64,000 nucleotides of DNA, taken from NCBI GenBank assembly GCA_012520845.1, contig JAAYNL010000018.1, positions 1 to 64,000 on the forward strand, written 5' to 3'. This DNA comes from Thermoplasmatales archaeon (GTDB lineage: Archaea; Thermoplasmatota; Thermoplasmata; Methanomassiliicoccales; Methanomethylophilaceae). Every line of letters begins with the position of its first letter. Within the stretch, counting starts at the first letter, position 1. Both the position numbers and the translations under genes were made by a program. The notes under the pieces are model-generated. The model saw only the letters and a list, made by a program, of their open reading frames with translations. It had not been told where the DNA came from and did no database searches. Positions 25,114 to 34,076 of the stretch are shown here, one piece after another.

Positions 25114-27662
25114 CGGCCGCCGTAGGTCCGCTCGAAACGGTAGGCGTACCACCTCTGGGTCAAATCGCTCAACCCCTTCAGGGAACCGCGGCGCAGCACG
25201 TACCTCGAGACGGCGAACCAGACGGCGAGTGCGACGGCGACGCCAGCCAACATGGCGTCGGTGGGCGGCAGCAGCTTGATGATCTCCGCGGCGGCCGGCA
25301 CGTTGTACGCCGCGGCGACGAGGGCGAAGAGCAGGACGGCGAGGATGGTCGGCCTCGGGTCGTCGGAGACCCTGCCGTCGATGGAGGTCTGCTCCACGAC
25401 CGGGGAGACGAAGAGCACCTGCAGTATGCCGGCGGACACGACGAACAGGAGCATCATGTTCTGGGCCACGACCCCGGCCGTCATCGTCCTTATCTCCCCG
25501 TCGGGGAGCAGGGCGACCTCGGCGGCGCTGCCGTAGGTCGGCCAGCCGAGGTTCGCGAGCTGGTCGAACGAAAGCGTGACCTCCACGAGGCCGTTGTCTA
25601 TAGAAAGGAACACGGCGGCGTAAAGTACGAAGGCCACGGCGGATATCACGACGGACATGGGCACGGCGTATTGCAGCACGCCCGGGAGCACAACGTCGTC
25701 CACCTTCCGCGGCTTCGCCCAGATGACCATGAAAAAGGCCATCACGGAGGTGGCGGTGAAGGCGTAGAACGCCACCTGAGTCGGGTGGAGCGGAATCGTC
25801 TTGAACACCACGAGGATCAACGCTATTATGGCAAGGAGCACGAAATTCCTTGACAGGTAGATTTTGAGGATGTCGCCCATGCCCGAGAGGGTCCTGCGGC
25901 CCTCCTGCAGAGCCCTGGGCAGCGCGGAGAAATCGTCGTTGACCAGCACCATGTCGGAAACTCCCCGGGCCGCGGCGGCGCCGCTGTACATGGAAACGCT
26001 CACGTGGGCGCTCTTGAGGGCCTGGACGTCGTTCACGCCGTCGCCGACCATGGCGACGTACCGGCCGTTTTCCTTCAGCGTGTCTACGACCTCGACCTTC
26101 TGCTCCGGCCTCATCCTGCCGAATATGTTGCAGTCGAGGATGGCCCTCGTCCTCTCCTCCCCCTCCAGGTAGCCGAGTTCCTCCCCGGAGATTATCTTCC
26201 TCTCGCCGGGGATGCCGGCGATGGTGAATAGGGAATTGACGGCGTTGGGGTCGTCCCCGGAAATGACCTTGAGGTCCATGCCGTTGTCCGTGAAGAGGGC
26301 GATCGTCTCCCTGCAGTCCTGCCTGATTTCGTCCTCCAGGGCTATCACGGCCAAGGGGGACAGCCGGGGAATGTTGGTTTCCCCGCCCGGCCCGACGGAC
26401 CACATCTGCTCGCACTCCGCGAGGACGACGGTGCGGAGACCTTTGTCGGAGTATGCCCTGATGGCGTCGCCCAGGGGCGACGGGTCGTCAAAATGGGCGG
26501 AGAGGGCGCTGAGGGCGCCCAGGAACAGCGTTTTGTCCGTGCCGTCGAACTCGATCCTGACGGCGCTGTACTTGCGTTGGGACGAAAAGTAAATCTGGTC
26601 GACGAGGACGCTTTCCTCGGCGCCGAACTCCCTCTCCATGGCCTCTATCGTGGCGTTCCTGCCGCCGGTGGCGCCGCAGTAGAGGGAGGCCAGCCGCCCG
26701 ACCCTCTGGGGGTCGGCGAAGGGGACGTGGGAATGGTAAAGGAGCCTGTTCGTGGTGATGGTGCCGGTCTTGTCCATGCACACGGTGTCCACGTGGCTCA
26801 TCGACTCAACGGAATTGGACCTCTGCAGCAGGACGCCCGTGTCCGCCAGGCGGACGGCGGCCACCATGTACGCTATCACTATCAGCAGGGGCAGGGCGAT
26901 TGGGACGATGTCCATTATCACGACGGCCAGCTTGGCCACGTCACCTCCCCTCAGCTCGCCGGAACTTATGAAGGCGGAAATCATGGCGACGGCCAGGTAG
27001 ACGAACGCCAGGGACATCAGCAGCTTGGTTATCGATGTGGTCTCCATCTGCAGCGGCGTCTGTTTTACGTCGTATTTCCTCGCCGTCTCCAGCATCTTGG
27101 AGGCGTAGGTGTCCTTGCCGAGGGCCTCGACGACGTAATGACCCCTGCCGGTGACGCAGAACGACCCCGAGTGTATTTCCGTGCCCGCGGCCTTGCCGAC
27201 GGTGCTCGTCTCCCCGGTCAGGAGGGACTCGTCCATTTCCAGATGGTCGGAGGAAAGCACGGTGCCGTCTACGAGGGCCTGGGCGCCGGGGCCGAGGACG
27301 ACGACGTCGCCCATGACTATCTCGTCCTGGTCTATCTCCCTCTCGACGCCGTCCCTGACGACGGTCGCCTTCGGCCTGAGCAGCAGGGCGATTTTGTCCA
27401 GGCGCCTCTTGGCCTTGATTTCCTGGAACGTGGCGATGAGGATGTTCAGGGTGATTATCCCAGTGGCCGCGATGGCGTCGACGGGCTCTCCTACGAAGAC
27501 CAGGATTGCGCCCAGGGTGAAAAGTATCATGTTGAACGTCGTGAAGACGTTCTTCACGACGATGTCGAGATATGACCTGCTGACGCCGTCCTCGGTGACG
27601 TTGACCTCCCCACGTCGGACCCTCTCGCGGACCTCGGCCTCCGTCAGCCCGTGAATATCCAT
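25110..27662 (-). CDS. P-type cation-transporting ATPase
   Basis: An 850-residue P-type ATPase. The actuator motif is LLTGETSTV, the phosphorylation motif is CMDKTGTITT and the hinge motif is MVGDGVNDVQALK. About eight to ten membrane helices are visible. The membrane motif ahead of the phosphorylation domain is VPIALP, in place of PEGLP (Ca/Na,K type) or CPC (heavy metal type), so the ion cannot be read off; the closest type is the poorly characterised HAD-IC group seen in Firmicutes and Actinobacteria. It starts at ATG 27662 with a TATA-like element about 25 nt upstream. Its end overlaps the adhesin stop by 4 nt. Confidence 0.9.
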   Translation of the reverse strand: MDIHGLTEAEVRERVRRGEVNVTEDGVSRSYLDIVVKNVFTTFNMILFTLGAILVFVGEPVDAIAATGIITLNILIATFQEIKAKRRLDKIALLLRPKATVVRDGVEREIDQDEIVMGDVVVLGPGAQALVDGTVLSSDHLEMDESLLTGETSTVGKAAGTEIHSGSFCVTGRGHYVVEALGKDTYASKMLETARKYDVKQTPLQMETTSITKLLMSLAFVYLAVAMISAFISSGELRGGDVAKLAVVIMDIVPIALPLLIVIAYMVAAVRLADTGVLLQRSNSVESMSHVDTVCMDKTGTITTNRLLYHSHVPFADPQRVGRLASLYCGATGGRNATIEAMEREFGAEESVLVDQIYFSSQRKYSAVRIEFDGTDKTLFLGALSALSAHFDDPSPLGDAIRAYSDKGLRTVVLAECEQMWSVGPGGETNIPRLSPLAVIALEDEIRQDCRETIALFTDNGMDLKVISGDDPNAVNSLFTIAGIPGERKIISGEELGYLEGEERTRAILDCNIFGRMRPEQKVEVVDTLKENGRYVAMVGDGVNDVQALKSAHVSVSMYSGAAAARGVSDMVLVNDDFSALPRALQEGRRTLSGMGDILKIYLSRNFVLLAIIALILVVFKTIPLHPTQVAFYAFTATSVMAFFMVIWAKPRKVDDVVLPGVLQYAVPMSVVISAVAFVLYAAVFLSIDNGLVEVTLSFDQLANLGWPTYGSAAEVALLPDGEIRTMTAGVVAQNMMLLFVVSAGILQVLFVSPVVEQTSIDGRVSDDPRPTILAVLLFALVAAAYNVPAAAEIIKLLPPTDAMLAGVAVALAVWFAVSRYVLRRGSLKGLSDLTQRWYAYRFERTYGGR

Positions 27663-27750
27663 GGGCCAGAATAAGCCCCCTTTTATTTTAATGCGTACGC
27701 CCGCGTGACGTTAAACGACAGTATTTATCGTCAGAAAGCGATTTGTGGAC

Positions 27751-28506
27751 ATGTCAAAAACGGGGGTCCTGGGCAAGCGCTTGCGGGAGTTGGGTTCTGT
27801 GGCCGTCTGCTTCTCCGGCGGGAGAGACAGCTCCGTGCTGGCCGCCGTCGCCGCGGAATGCCTGCCCGATTCCCACGTGGCCGTTTTCGTGGACGTGCCC
27901 GTGCTTTCCAGGGGACACGCGGCCGGAGCGGAGGCCGTCGCCGAGAAAATAGGGTGCAGGTTCGCATACGTGCGGCTCGGTTGGGAGGACGTGCCGGGGA
28001 TGCGCTACAACGGGCCCCGCAGGTGCTACCACTGCAAACGGGCGATATACGAGACCGCCTGGGAGGTCGCCCGGGATTTCGGCTTCGAACACGTCGTCGC
28101 CGGGGAGAACGCCGACGACGAACCGGCGACCAGGCCAGGCAGGGCGGCAGGCGAGGAGCTCGGAATCGGGTACCCGTTGGCTGACGTCGGTTTCGGGGAC
28201 TCGGACGTCCGCGATCTCATGGGGGAACTGGGGCTCGACGGCCTTGTGGAAAACACGTGCATGGCCACCCGCTACCCCGCCGGCATGCAGCTGGACAACG
28301 GCTGCGTGGAATTCGCCGGCGAGTGCGAGCGGGCGATACTCGGGGTCGTGGACGCCCCCACCCTGAGGGTCAGGATCCACGGCAGGGGCGCCGTCATTGA
28401 GGCATACCCGCGGGACCTGGAGAAAATCAGGGGCCGCATCGACGAGGTGGAGCGGGCGCTGGCGAGGAGGGGCTTCGCCGCCGTCTCCCTGTCCGTGAGG
28501 AAATGA
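27751..28506 (+). CDS. larE: LarE-like ATP-dependent sulfur transferase
   Basis: A 251-residue PP-loop protein. CFSGGRDSSVLAA is the ATP pyrophosphatase loop, RRCYHCKRAIYE and AGENADD are LarE motifs, and NTCMATRYPAGM carries the Cys region used in sulfur donation. LarE installs the sulfurs of the nickel-pincer nucleotide; with larB at 270-1016 this suggests the host makes that cofactor. A TATA-like GTATTTATC at 27721-27729 favours ATG 27751 over the GTG two codons upstream. Confidence 0.85.
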   Translation: MSKTGVLGKRLRELGSVAVCFSGGRDSSVLAAVAAECLPDSHVAVFVDVPVLSRGHAAGAEAVAEKIGCRFAYVRLGWEDVPGMRYNGPRRCYHCKRAIYETAWEVARDFGFEHVVAGENADDEPATRPGRAAGEELGIGYPLADVGFGDSDVRDLMGELGLDGLVENTCMATRYPAGMQLDNGCVEFAGECERAILGVVDAPTLRVRIHGRGAVIEAYPRDLEKIRGRIDEVERALARRGFAAVSLSVRK

Positions 28507-28609
28507 GGTGGGAGGGGACTCCGGACCTCTCGATCCGTATGCAAGGGGACGCCCCCACCCGCTCAAATATGGCGAAACGGTGTATTAATCGGTAACGATT
28601 CGACCGCCG

Positions 28610-29860
28610 TCAATCCCGCAGCCTCACGCCGACCGAGTCGCGGTGGGCGCAGAGGCCCTCGGCGGAGGAGATCGCCTCGATCGTCGGGGCGAGGTCCTCC
28701 AGGCCCTCCCTGGTAATCATCTGCACCGTGGAGGATTTCATGAAGTGGGCGACCGTCAGGCCGGAATGCACGACGGCGTTCCCGGCGGTGGGGAGCACGT
28801 GGTTGGTTCCCGAGGCGTAATCGCCGGCCGCGACGGGGGTGAACGGCCCCAGGAATATCGAGCCGGCGTTGTTTACCATGGAAAGGACGGACATCGGGTC
28901 CGCCGTCTGAATGGACAGGTGCTCCGGGGCCATGCCGTCCATGACGGCCGCCGCTTCCTCGATGGACCCCACGACCATGTACCCCGAATTGGCCAGGGCG
29001 GCCTCTATTATCCCCTTTCTCCTTTGGCCCTTCAGCATCCTCTTGATTTCGGCGCCGACCTTCCCGGGGAGATCCGGGTCGTCCGTGACGAGGACGGCTG
29101 CGGCCGACGGGTCGTGCTCGGCCTGGGCGAGGACGTCCGCCGCCACATAGGCCGGGACGGCGGTGGAATCGGCTATTATGCCGATTTCGCTGGGCCCGGC
29201 GGGGAAATCGATCTCGACGACGCCGCGGAGCATCTCCTTCGCGGCGGTGACGTAGGCGTTGCCCGGCCCGACTATCTTGAGGACCGGTTCTATGGATTCG
29301 GTGCCCAAGGCCATAGCGGCGACCGCCTGGGCGCCGCCGACCTTGTAGATTTCGTCCGCGCCGGCGATGTCCATCGCCACAAGCGTCAATGGGTCGGCGG
29401 GGGGAGGGGTGCAGCACACGACCTCCTCAACGCCGGCGACCTTCGCCGCGATGACGCACATGAGCGCCGTTGACGGGTAGGACGCCCTGCCGCCCGGGAC
29501 GTAGCAGCCGACGCGGGCGAGGGGCGTGTTTTTCACACCCAGCGTCACGCCGGGGGAAACCTCGCTCAGCCAAAGGCCGGGCGGTCTCTGCATCTCGTGG
29601 AACCGTTCGATCCTGAAGGCGGCGTTCTCCAATTCCTCGATGAGCTCGGGGTCGACGGCGTCGTAGGCCTCCTCGATCTCGTCGATGGTCACGGCCAGCG
29701 ATCCCAGGTCGACGCGGTCGAACTCCTTGGCCAACGCTATGAGCGCGGCGTCGCCCTCCTCGTCGACCCTGTCGATTATGGCCGCGGCCGCTTCCCGGGC
29801 GCCGTCGGTCTTGGAAACCCTGTTGCCGAGCCAGGCCCCCTCCTCGATCCTTTTCCACAT
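28610..29860 (-). CDS. hisD: Histidinol dehydrogenase
   Basis: A 416-residue HisD, which oxidises histidinol to histidine in two NAD-dependent steps. GCYVPGGRASYPSTALMCVI, VGGAQAVAAMALGT, the IVGPGNAYVTAAK motif, DFPAGPSEIGIIAD and MAPEHLSI are all present. The open frame reaches a GTG at 29899, but a TATA-like TTTAAA at 29885-29890 lies inside that extension and about 27 nt before ATG 29860, so the shorter start (MWKRIEEG) is preferred. No other his gene is nearby. Confidence 0.96.
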   Translation of the reverse strand: MWKRIEEGAWLGNRVSKTDGAREAAAAIIDRVDEEGDAALIALAKEFDRVDLGSLAVTIDEIEEAYDAVDPELIEELENAAFRIERFHEMQRPPGLWLSEVSPGVTLGVKNTPLARVGCYVPGGRASYPSTALMCVIAAKVAGVEEVVCCTPPPADPLTLVAMDIAGADEIYKVGGAQAVAAMALGTESIEPVLKIVGPGNAYVTAAKEMLRGVVEIDFPAGPSEIGIIADSTAVPAYVAADVLAQAEHDPSAAAVLVTDDPDLPGKVGAEIKRMLKGQRRKGIIEAALANSGYMVVGSIEEAAAVMDGMAPEHLSIQTADPMSVLSMVNNAGSIFLGPFTPVAAGDYASGTNHVLPTAGNAVVHSGLTVAHFMKSSTVQMITREGLEDLAPTIEAISSAEGLCAHRDSVGVRLRD

Positions 29861-29884
29861 GCCCGGTCGATTGGCGATGTACGA

Positions 29885-29890
29885 TTTAAA
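29885..29890 (-). promoter_or_regulatory. TATA-like box that decides the hisD start
   Basis: TTTAAA on the minus strand is centred about 27 nt before ATG 29860, the spacing seen at many genes of this window. It argues against the upstream GTG at 29899. Confidence 0.5.
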
Positions 29891-29942
29891 GAAATGCACG
29901 CCGCAAGCGTATTAAATACCCGCCCCGTGATTGCATGGCGGT

Positions 29943-30317
29943 ATGCGCATGAAAACCACGCACGTGCTAACCCTGGCGGTGCTGTGCCTCGCGGCCGTCG
30001 CCCTTTTCGCGTCGGGCGATGCCGAGGCCGCCGCGCCGACCATCGACGAAGTGTTCTCCACCGTCAATTTCCCCGACTACGGCGTGGCGGACTTCTTCGA
30101 GGACCTTTTCGGCCTCGGCTCCGCGCTGGCCGACACGGGTTCCGCCCTGAGCAGCTACACCGATTTCATTATGAACGAGACCTTCTTCAACCCGGACATC
30201 GGGCTCTCCACCCTCGCCAGCAAGTTCTTCCTCGTCTGCTTCGTGGTGATGATCGTCTGCATCCTCATGGCGGTGGTCTCCCTGCTCTGGTACAAGAGGG
30301 AGTACGTCGACCAATGA
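29943..30317 (+). CDS. Small exported membrane protein coupled to trkA
   Basis: A 124-residue protein of no recognised family. It has a signal peptide (about 1-30, ending AEAAAP), an extracytoplasmic segment rich in Phe, Asp and Ser (about 31-88), and one membrane helix (about 90-113, FFLVCFVVMIVCILMAVVSLLW) with a short cytoplasmic YKREYVDQ tail. Its stop overlaps the trkA ATG (ATGA) and trkH follows, so the three form an operon. A role as an accessory or sensory subunit of the Trk potassium system is inferred from position alone. A TATA-like ATTAAATA lies about 30 nt upstream. Confidence 0.75.
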   Translation: MRMKTTHVLTLAVLCLAAVALFASGDAEAAAPTIDEVFSTVNFPDYGVADFFEDLFGLGSALADTGSALSSYTDFIMNETFFNPDIGLSTLASKFFLVCFVVMIVCILMAVVSLLWYKREYVDQ

Positions 30318-31663
30318 ACATAATCGTCGTCGGCGCCGGGCGCGTCGGGTACACAGTCGCCGAGGTCCTCTCATCGAGCCACGACATAATGATGGTGGAG
30401 AGGGACGCCGCCAAGGCGGAAGTCGTAAAGAACCAGCTCAACATCTCCGTGCTCCACGACGACGGCGCCAACCCGAAGGTGCTGAGGAACGCCATCTCCA
30501 GGCACAAGGCGGACACCGTCATAGCAACGACGGCGGCCGACGACGAGAACCTCTTCATCTGCATGATGTGCAAGCGCATCGACCCCGGCATCAAGACGAT
30601 CGCCAGGGTCAGGAACCCGGACTATTACATCGAGACGTCCGCCGACGGGAAGGAGGGCGTCGACCAACTGATCAAACCCGAGCTGACGTCCGCCGACAAA
30701 ATCGCCACGCTGGCGCTGCTGGAGAACGCCATCGACTACGAATCCATCGAGTCGCTCAACCTTTCCATAGCCATATTCGAGGTGACGAAGCACAACCCGG
30801 GCGTGGAGAACAGGGTCCCGCTCACGTTGGACATCCCGGCGAACACGGGCATCGTCGCCATCTACCGTGGCGACCAGGTGATAACCGACGTGGAGACCAC
30901 CGAACTGCACCTCGGGGACCGCATCTTCGTCCTTGGGGACTACGGCGGCCTGGAGGCCTTCAACGAGATGATGGGCGTCCGGCGCAGGGCAAAGGAGTTC
31001 GTCATCCTCGGCGGCGGGATTACCGGCGCCCACGTCGCGGGCATCCTTGAATCGAAGAAGAGGTACGTCAAGCTCATTGAGCCGGACCCGGAAAGGTGCA
31101 AGAAGCTCGTCCGCGACTTCAGCAGCGTGATAGTGGTCAACGGCGACATAGTCGACCCGCACCTGCTCAAGAACGAGAACATAGGCAGGGCCGACGCGGT
31201 CATCGCGCTTTCGCACAAGGACGAGACTAACCTCCTGGCGTGCCACATGGCCATCAAGCTCGGCTCGCCGAAGATCATCGCCAGGTATTCCCTGATGGAT
31301 TACGAGGACATATTCGAGTTCACCGGCATCAGGACCGTCATAGGATACCACAGGGTGGTCGCCAACGAAATCACCAAGACCATGGTGTCGGACGAGGAGT
31401 CCGTCCTGAGGATGAAGAACCCGGAGGAGGTTTTCTTCACCAGCGACGTTGGCATGAGGTCGAAACTCCTCGGTGCCCGCCTCGGCGACGTCGGGTTGCC
31501 CCCGGGGGTGCGCATCGCCTGCATCGTCAGGGACGGGAGCCCCGTCTTCCCGAAGCTGGACACCCAGTTCCTGGACGGCGACAAGTTGTTGGTGTACGCC
31601 CACGGCGCGAACATGGCCAAGCTGGGCAAAATCCTCGGGAACAAAATGGATCTGGGCGTGTGA
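30314..31663 (+). CDS. trkA: Trk potassium uptake regulatory subunit TrkA
   Basis: A 449-residue peripheral protein with two RCK repeats. Each starts with a Rossmann nucleotide motif: MNIIVVGAGRVGYTVAEVL at residue 1 and FVILGGGITGAHVAGIL at about 229. TrkA_C domains occur at about 140-220 and at the C-terminus. It gates the TrkH channel in response to NAD(H) or ATP/ADP. Start ATG overlaps the stop of the small membrane protein; trkH follows after 3 nt. Confidence 0.95.
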   Translation: MNIIVVGAGRVGYTVAEVLSSSHDIMMVERDAAKAEVVKNQLNISVLHDDGANPKVLRNAISRHKADTVIATTAADDENLFICMMCKRIDPGIKTIARVRNPDYYIETSADGKEGVDQLIKPELTSADKIATLALLENAIDYESIESLNLSIAIFEVTKHNPGVENRVPLTLDIPANTGIVAIYRGDQVITDVETTELHLGDRIFVLGDYGGLEAFNEMMGVRRRAKEFVILGGGITGAHVAGILESKKRYVKLIEPDPERCKKLVRDFSSVIVVNGDIVDPHLLKNENIGRADAVIALSHKDETNLLACHMAIKLGSPKIIARYSLMDYEDIFEFTGIRTVIGYHRVVANEITKTMVSDEESVLRMKNPEEVFFTSDVGMRSKLLGARLGDVGLPPGVRIACIVRDGSPVFPKLDTQFLDGDKLLVYAHGANMAKLGKILGNKMDLGV

Positions 31664-31666
31664 GCC

Positions 31667-33166
31667 ATGGTCGGGCTGGCTAATCTTTTCGGCCTGGAGA
31701 GGAAGGAGGGCAGCACCCTCAACGTCGTCGGCATCGTCCTCCTCGGCGTCAGCATGCTCATGTTCGCCGCCGCGGCCGCCAACGCCGTTTCCGGCGAATC
31801 CCTCCGCCCCTTCCTCGTGCCCGGCGCCCCCGGGTTCGTCGCCGGCGTCCTGCTCGTTTCCCTGTTCAGGATCTCCGACACGGTCAGGCCCGTGAACGGC
31901 CTGTTCATGCTCGGCGCCGTCTGGTTCGTCGCCATATTCTTCGGCACCACCCCTTACCTCCTTTCGGGATTCTCCTTCCCGGACGCCGTATTCGAGTCCA
32001 CCAGCGGGTTCACCACGTGCGGCGCCACCGTATGGGACGGCTCCGCAGAGCTGTCCGCCGGCATCCTCCTGTGGAGGTCCCTCACCCAATGGATCGGCGG
32101 CATAGCCATCATCCTGATCTTCCTGTTCATCATGCCCCTCATCGGCTTCGGCGGCAGGACCATGTTCGGCAACGAGATCCACGGGTCCGGATCGCCCAAC
32201 TTCACCGCGCGCATGAAGGACGCGGGAAAACAGTTCGTCGTGATTTACGCCGGCCTCACCACGGTCATGCTCGCGATAATGCTGGCCCTGGGAAACGACG
32301 CCATGGATTCCCTGTGCATCACCCTGTCCACCGTCTCCACCGGCGGTTTCCTGAACAGTGGCGGCAGCATGCAGGGTTGCCGCATGGTCGTCAAATGGGT
32401 CGTCGTCGTCTTCATGTTCCTCGGGGGCACCAACTTTTACCTGCACTACAAGGCCGTCACGGCCAAGGACCCCAGGACGTACTTCAAAAACACCGAGTTC
32501 AGGACCATGTTCCTCTGGTTCGGCTTCTTGGTATGCTTCATACTCTACCTGCTCTACGACGCCGGCGTCGACCCCAGCGGCAAAGGGAGTTTCGTGGAGA
32601 ACTTCACCGACGTTTCGTTCAACGTCGTCTCCATGGCCACCTCGACCGGGTACGGCAGCAGCGACTACACCACCTGGACCCACGGCGCCGTCGTGCTGCT
32701 TTTCGTAGCCGTCTTCGTCGGCAGCTCCGCCGGCTCGACGGGCGGCGGCGTGAAAATTTCCAGGATAATCATCGTTGCGACGTACGTCAGGAACGGGCTC
32801 AGGAAGCTCGTCCACCCCCACGGCGTGTTCGACGTCAAATACAGCGGCAGCAGCCTGGACGAGGGCACCGTCAACGCCACCGTGACAATATTCATAATGT
32901 TCATGGTCACGGCCGTGGTGGGCACCATGGTGGTGATGCTGCACGGCATCCCGATAAACGAGGCGATCACCACGACCGTGGCCTGCCTTGCGGACACGGG
33001 CCCGGCCACCGGGTCCTTCGGTCCCCTGTCCGGCTACGGCGGGGCCCCGGCCAGCCTGAAGTTCTTCTACTCGCTGCTGATGTGGGTCGGCCGTCTCGAG
33101 GTAATGGCAGCCATCGCGCTGCTCACCCCGGGTTTCTGGAAGGAACTGATAACCAGGGGCCGGTGA
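31667..33166 (+). CDS. trkH: Trk potassium transporter, membrane subunit TrkH
   Basis: A 499-residue integral membrane protein with about ten to twelve hydrophobic helices and the four pore-loop repeats of the Trk/Ktr/HKT family; ESTSGFTTCGAT (about 110-121), TVSTGGF, ATSTGYGSSDY and DTGPATGSFGPL mark the selectivity-filter glycines. SSAGSTGGGVKISRI is the conserved segment after pore 3. It works with TrkA encoded just upstream. The gene ends 1 nt before the convergent TPR gene. Confidence 0.95.
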   Translation: MVGLANLFGLERKEGSTLNVVGIVLLGVSMLMFAAAAANAVSGESLRPFLVPGAPGFVAGVLLVSLFRISDTVRPVNGLFMLGAVWFVAIFFGTTPYLLSGFSFPDAVFESTSGFTTCGATVWDGSAELSAGILLWRSLTQWIGGIAIILIFLFIMPLIGFGGRTMFGNEIHGSGSPNFTARMKDAGKQFVVIYAGLTTVMLAIMLALGNDAMDSLCITLSTVSTGGFLNSGGSMQGCRMVVKWVVVVFMFLGGTNFYLHYKAVTAKDPRTYFKNTEFRTMFLWFGFLVCFILYLLYDAGVDPSGKGSFVENFTDVSFNVVSMATSTGYGSSDYTTWTHGAVVLLFVAVFVGSSAGSTGGGVKISRIIIVATYVRNGLRKLVHPHGVFDVKYSGSSLDEGTVNATVTIFIMFMVTAVVGTMVVMLHGIPINEAITTTVACLADTGPATGSFGPLSGYGGAPASLKFFYSLLMWVGRLEVMAAIALLTPGFWKELITRGR

Positions 33167-33167
33167 C

Positions 33168-33995
33168 TCACCTGGGCAGGCAGGCATCCAGTATGCGCAT
33201 GGCCGCCGGGTGCCCCGGGGAGGCTTCGTTTATGGCCCCGGCGAAATACCTCGCCCTGTCCACCTCGCCCTTCTCCAGAAGGCACATGGCCATCTCCTCA
33301 AGCGCCCCGACGTGGTGCGGGTCCGCCTTGAGCGCCCTCGCGGCGTAGGCCGCGGCGGCGGGTACCCTGCCGTTGATCCTCATCACGTAGGCCGCCAGGG
33401 CGTTGGAGTCGGCGGCGCCCGCCCCCTTCGCCGCTTTCCTGGCGTATTTGAAGGCGCCCCTGTTGTCGCCCTTGTGCATCATCGCCCCGCAGTACGCCCT
33501 CATGGCAGGCCAACCGCCCTCGGCGATCAACGACTCGGCCAGGGATATCGCCTCGTCGTGCCTCCCGACGGCGCAAAGGGCCTCGGACAGGGTTATGGAG
33601 CCTTCCAAGCCCAACCCGCCGTCGGAGGAAAGGACCTCCACGGCCTCGCCCGCCCTGCCCGCCTCCAACAAAGCGGTGGCGTAAAGGGTCGGAATGGCGG
33701 CGGGGTCTTCGGTGCCCTCGAGTACCGTGAGCGCCTCCGCGTAAAGACCCAGGCCGGACAGCGAACTGGCCGTTTCATACGGGTCGGGGCCGCCCTCGGA
33801 CGCATCCATGACCAAGGCGACTACCCTGTCGAACCCGTCCGCCTCGCCGATCGCCTTCAGGATCGAGGCGCAGGAGAGGAGGGTGCCGACGTCCGGGGAG
33901 GATTCGGCGATCGTCAGTATCTCGGCCACGGCGGCGTCGATGTTGCCCTTGGCTATGTTCGCGCCGACGTTTGAGAACGTTTCATTCCCGCCCAT
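33168..33995 (-). CDS. TPR-like helical repeat protein
   Basis: A 275-residue soluble, Ala-rich helical protein. Several 34-residue TPR-like units are visible, for example AVEVLSSDGGLGLEGSITLS, then EALCAVGRHDEAISLAESLI and ALEEMAMCLLEKGEVDRARY. No catalytic motif, signal or membrane segment is present; a protein-interaction scaffold is likely. The ATG at 33995 follows a TATA-like element at about 34022-34030 and diverges from the ATPase gene at 34077. Confidence 0.75.
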   Translation of the reverse strand: MGGNETFSNVGANIAKGNIDAAVAEILTIAESSPDVGTLLSCASILKAIGEADGFDRVVALVMDASEGGPDPYETASSLSGLGLYAEALTVLEGTEDPAAIPTLYATALLEAGRAGEAVEVLSSDGGLGLEGSITLSEALCAVGRHDEAISLAESLIAEGGWPAMRAYCGAMMHKGDNRGAFKYARKAAKGAGAADSNALAAYVMRINGRVPAAAAYAARALKADPHHVGALEEMAMCLLEKGEVDRARYFAGAINEASPGHPAAMRILDACLPR

Positions 33996-34076
33996 GGGCT
34001 ACGTCAAAGGCGGGCGCCCTTAAACTTTTATGTACAACCTGGGCGATTGGAGTTTGCGTCTTGCGGGCCCGGTGCA

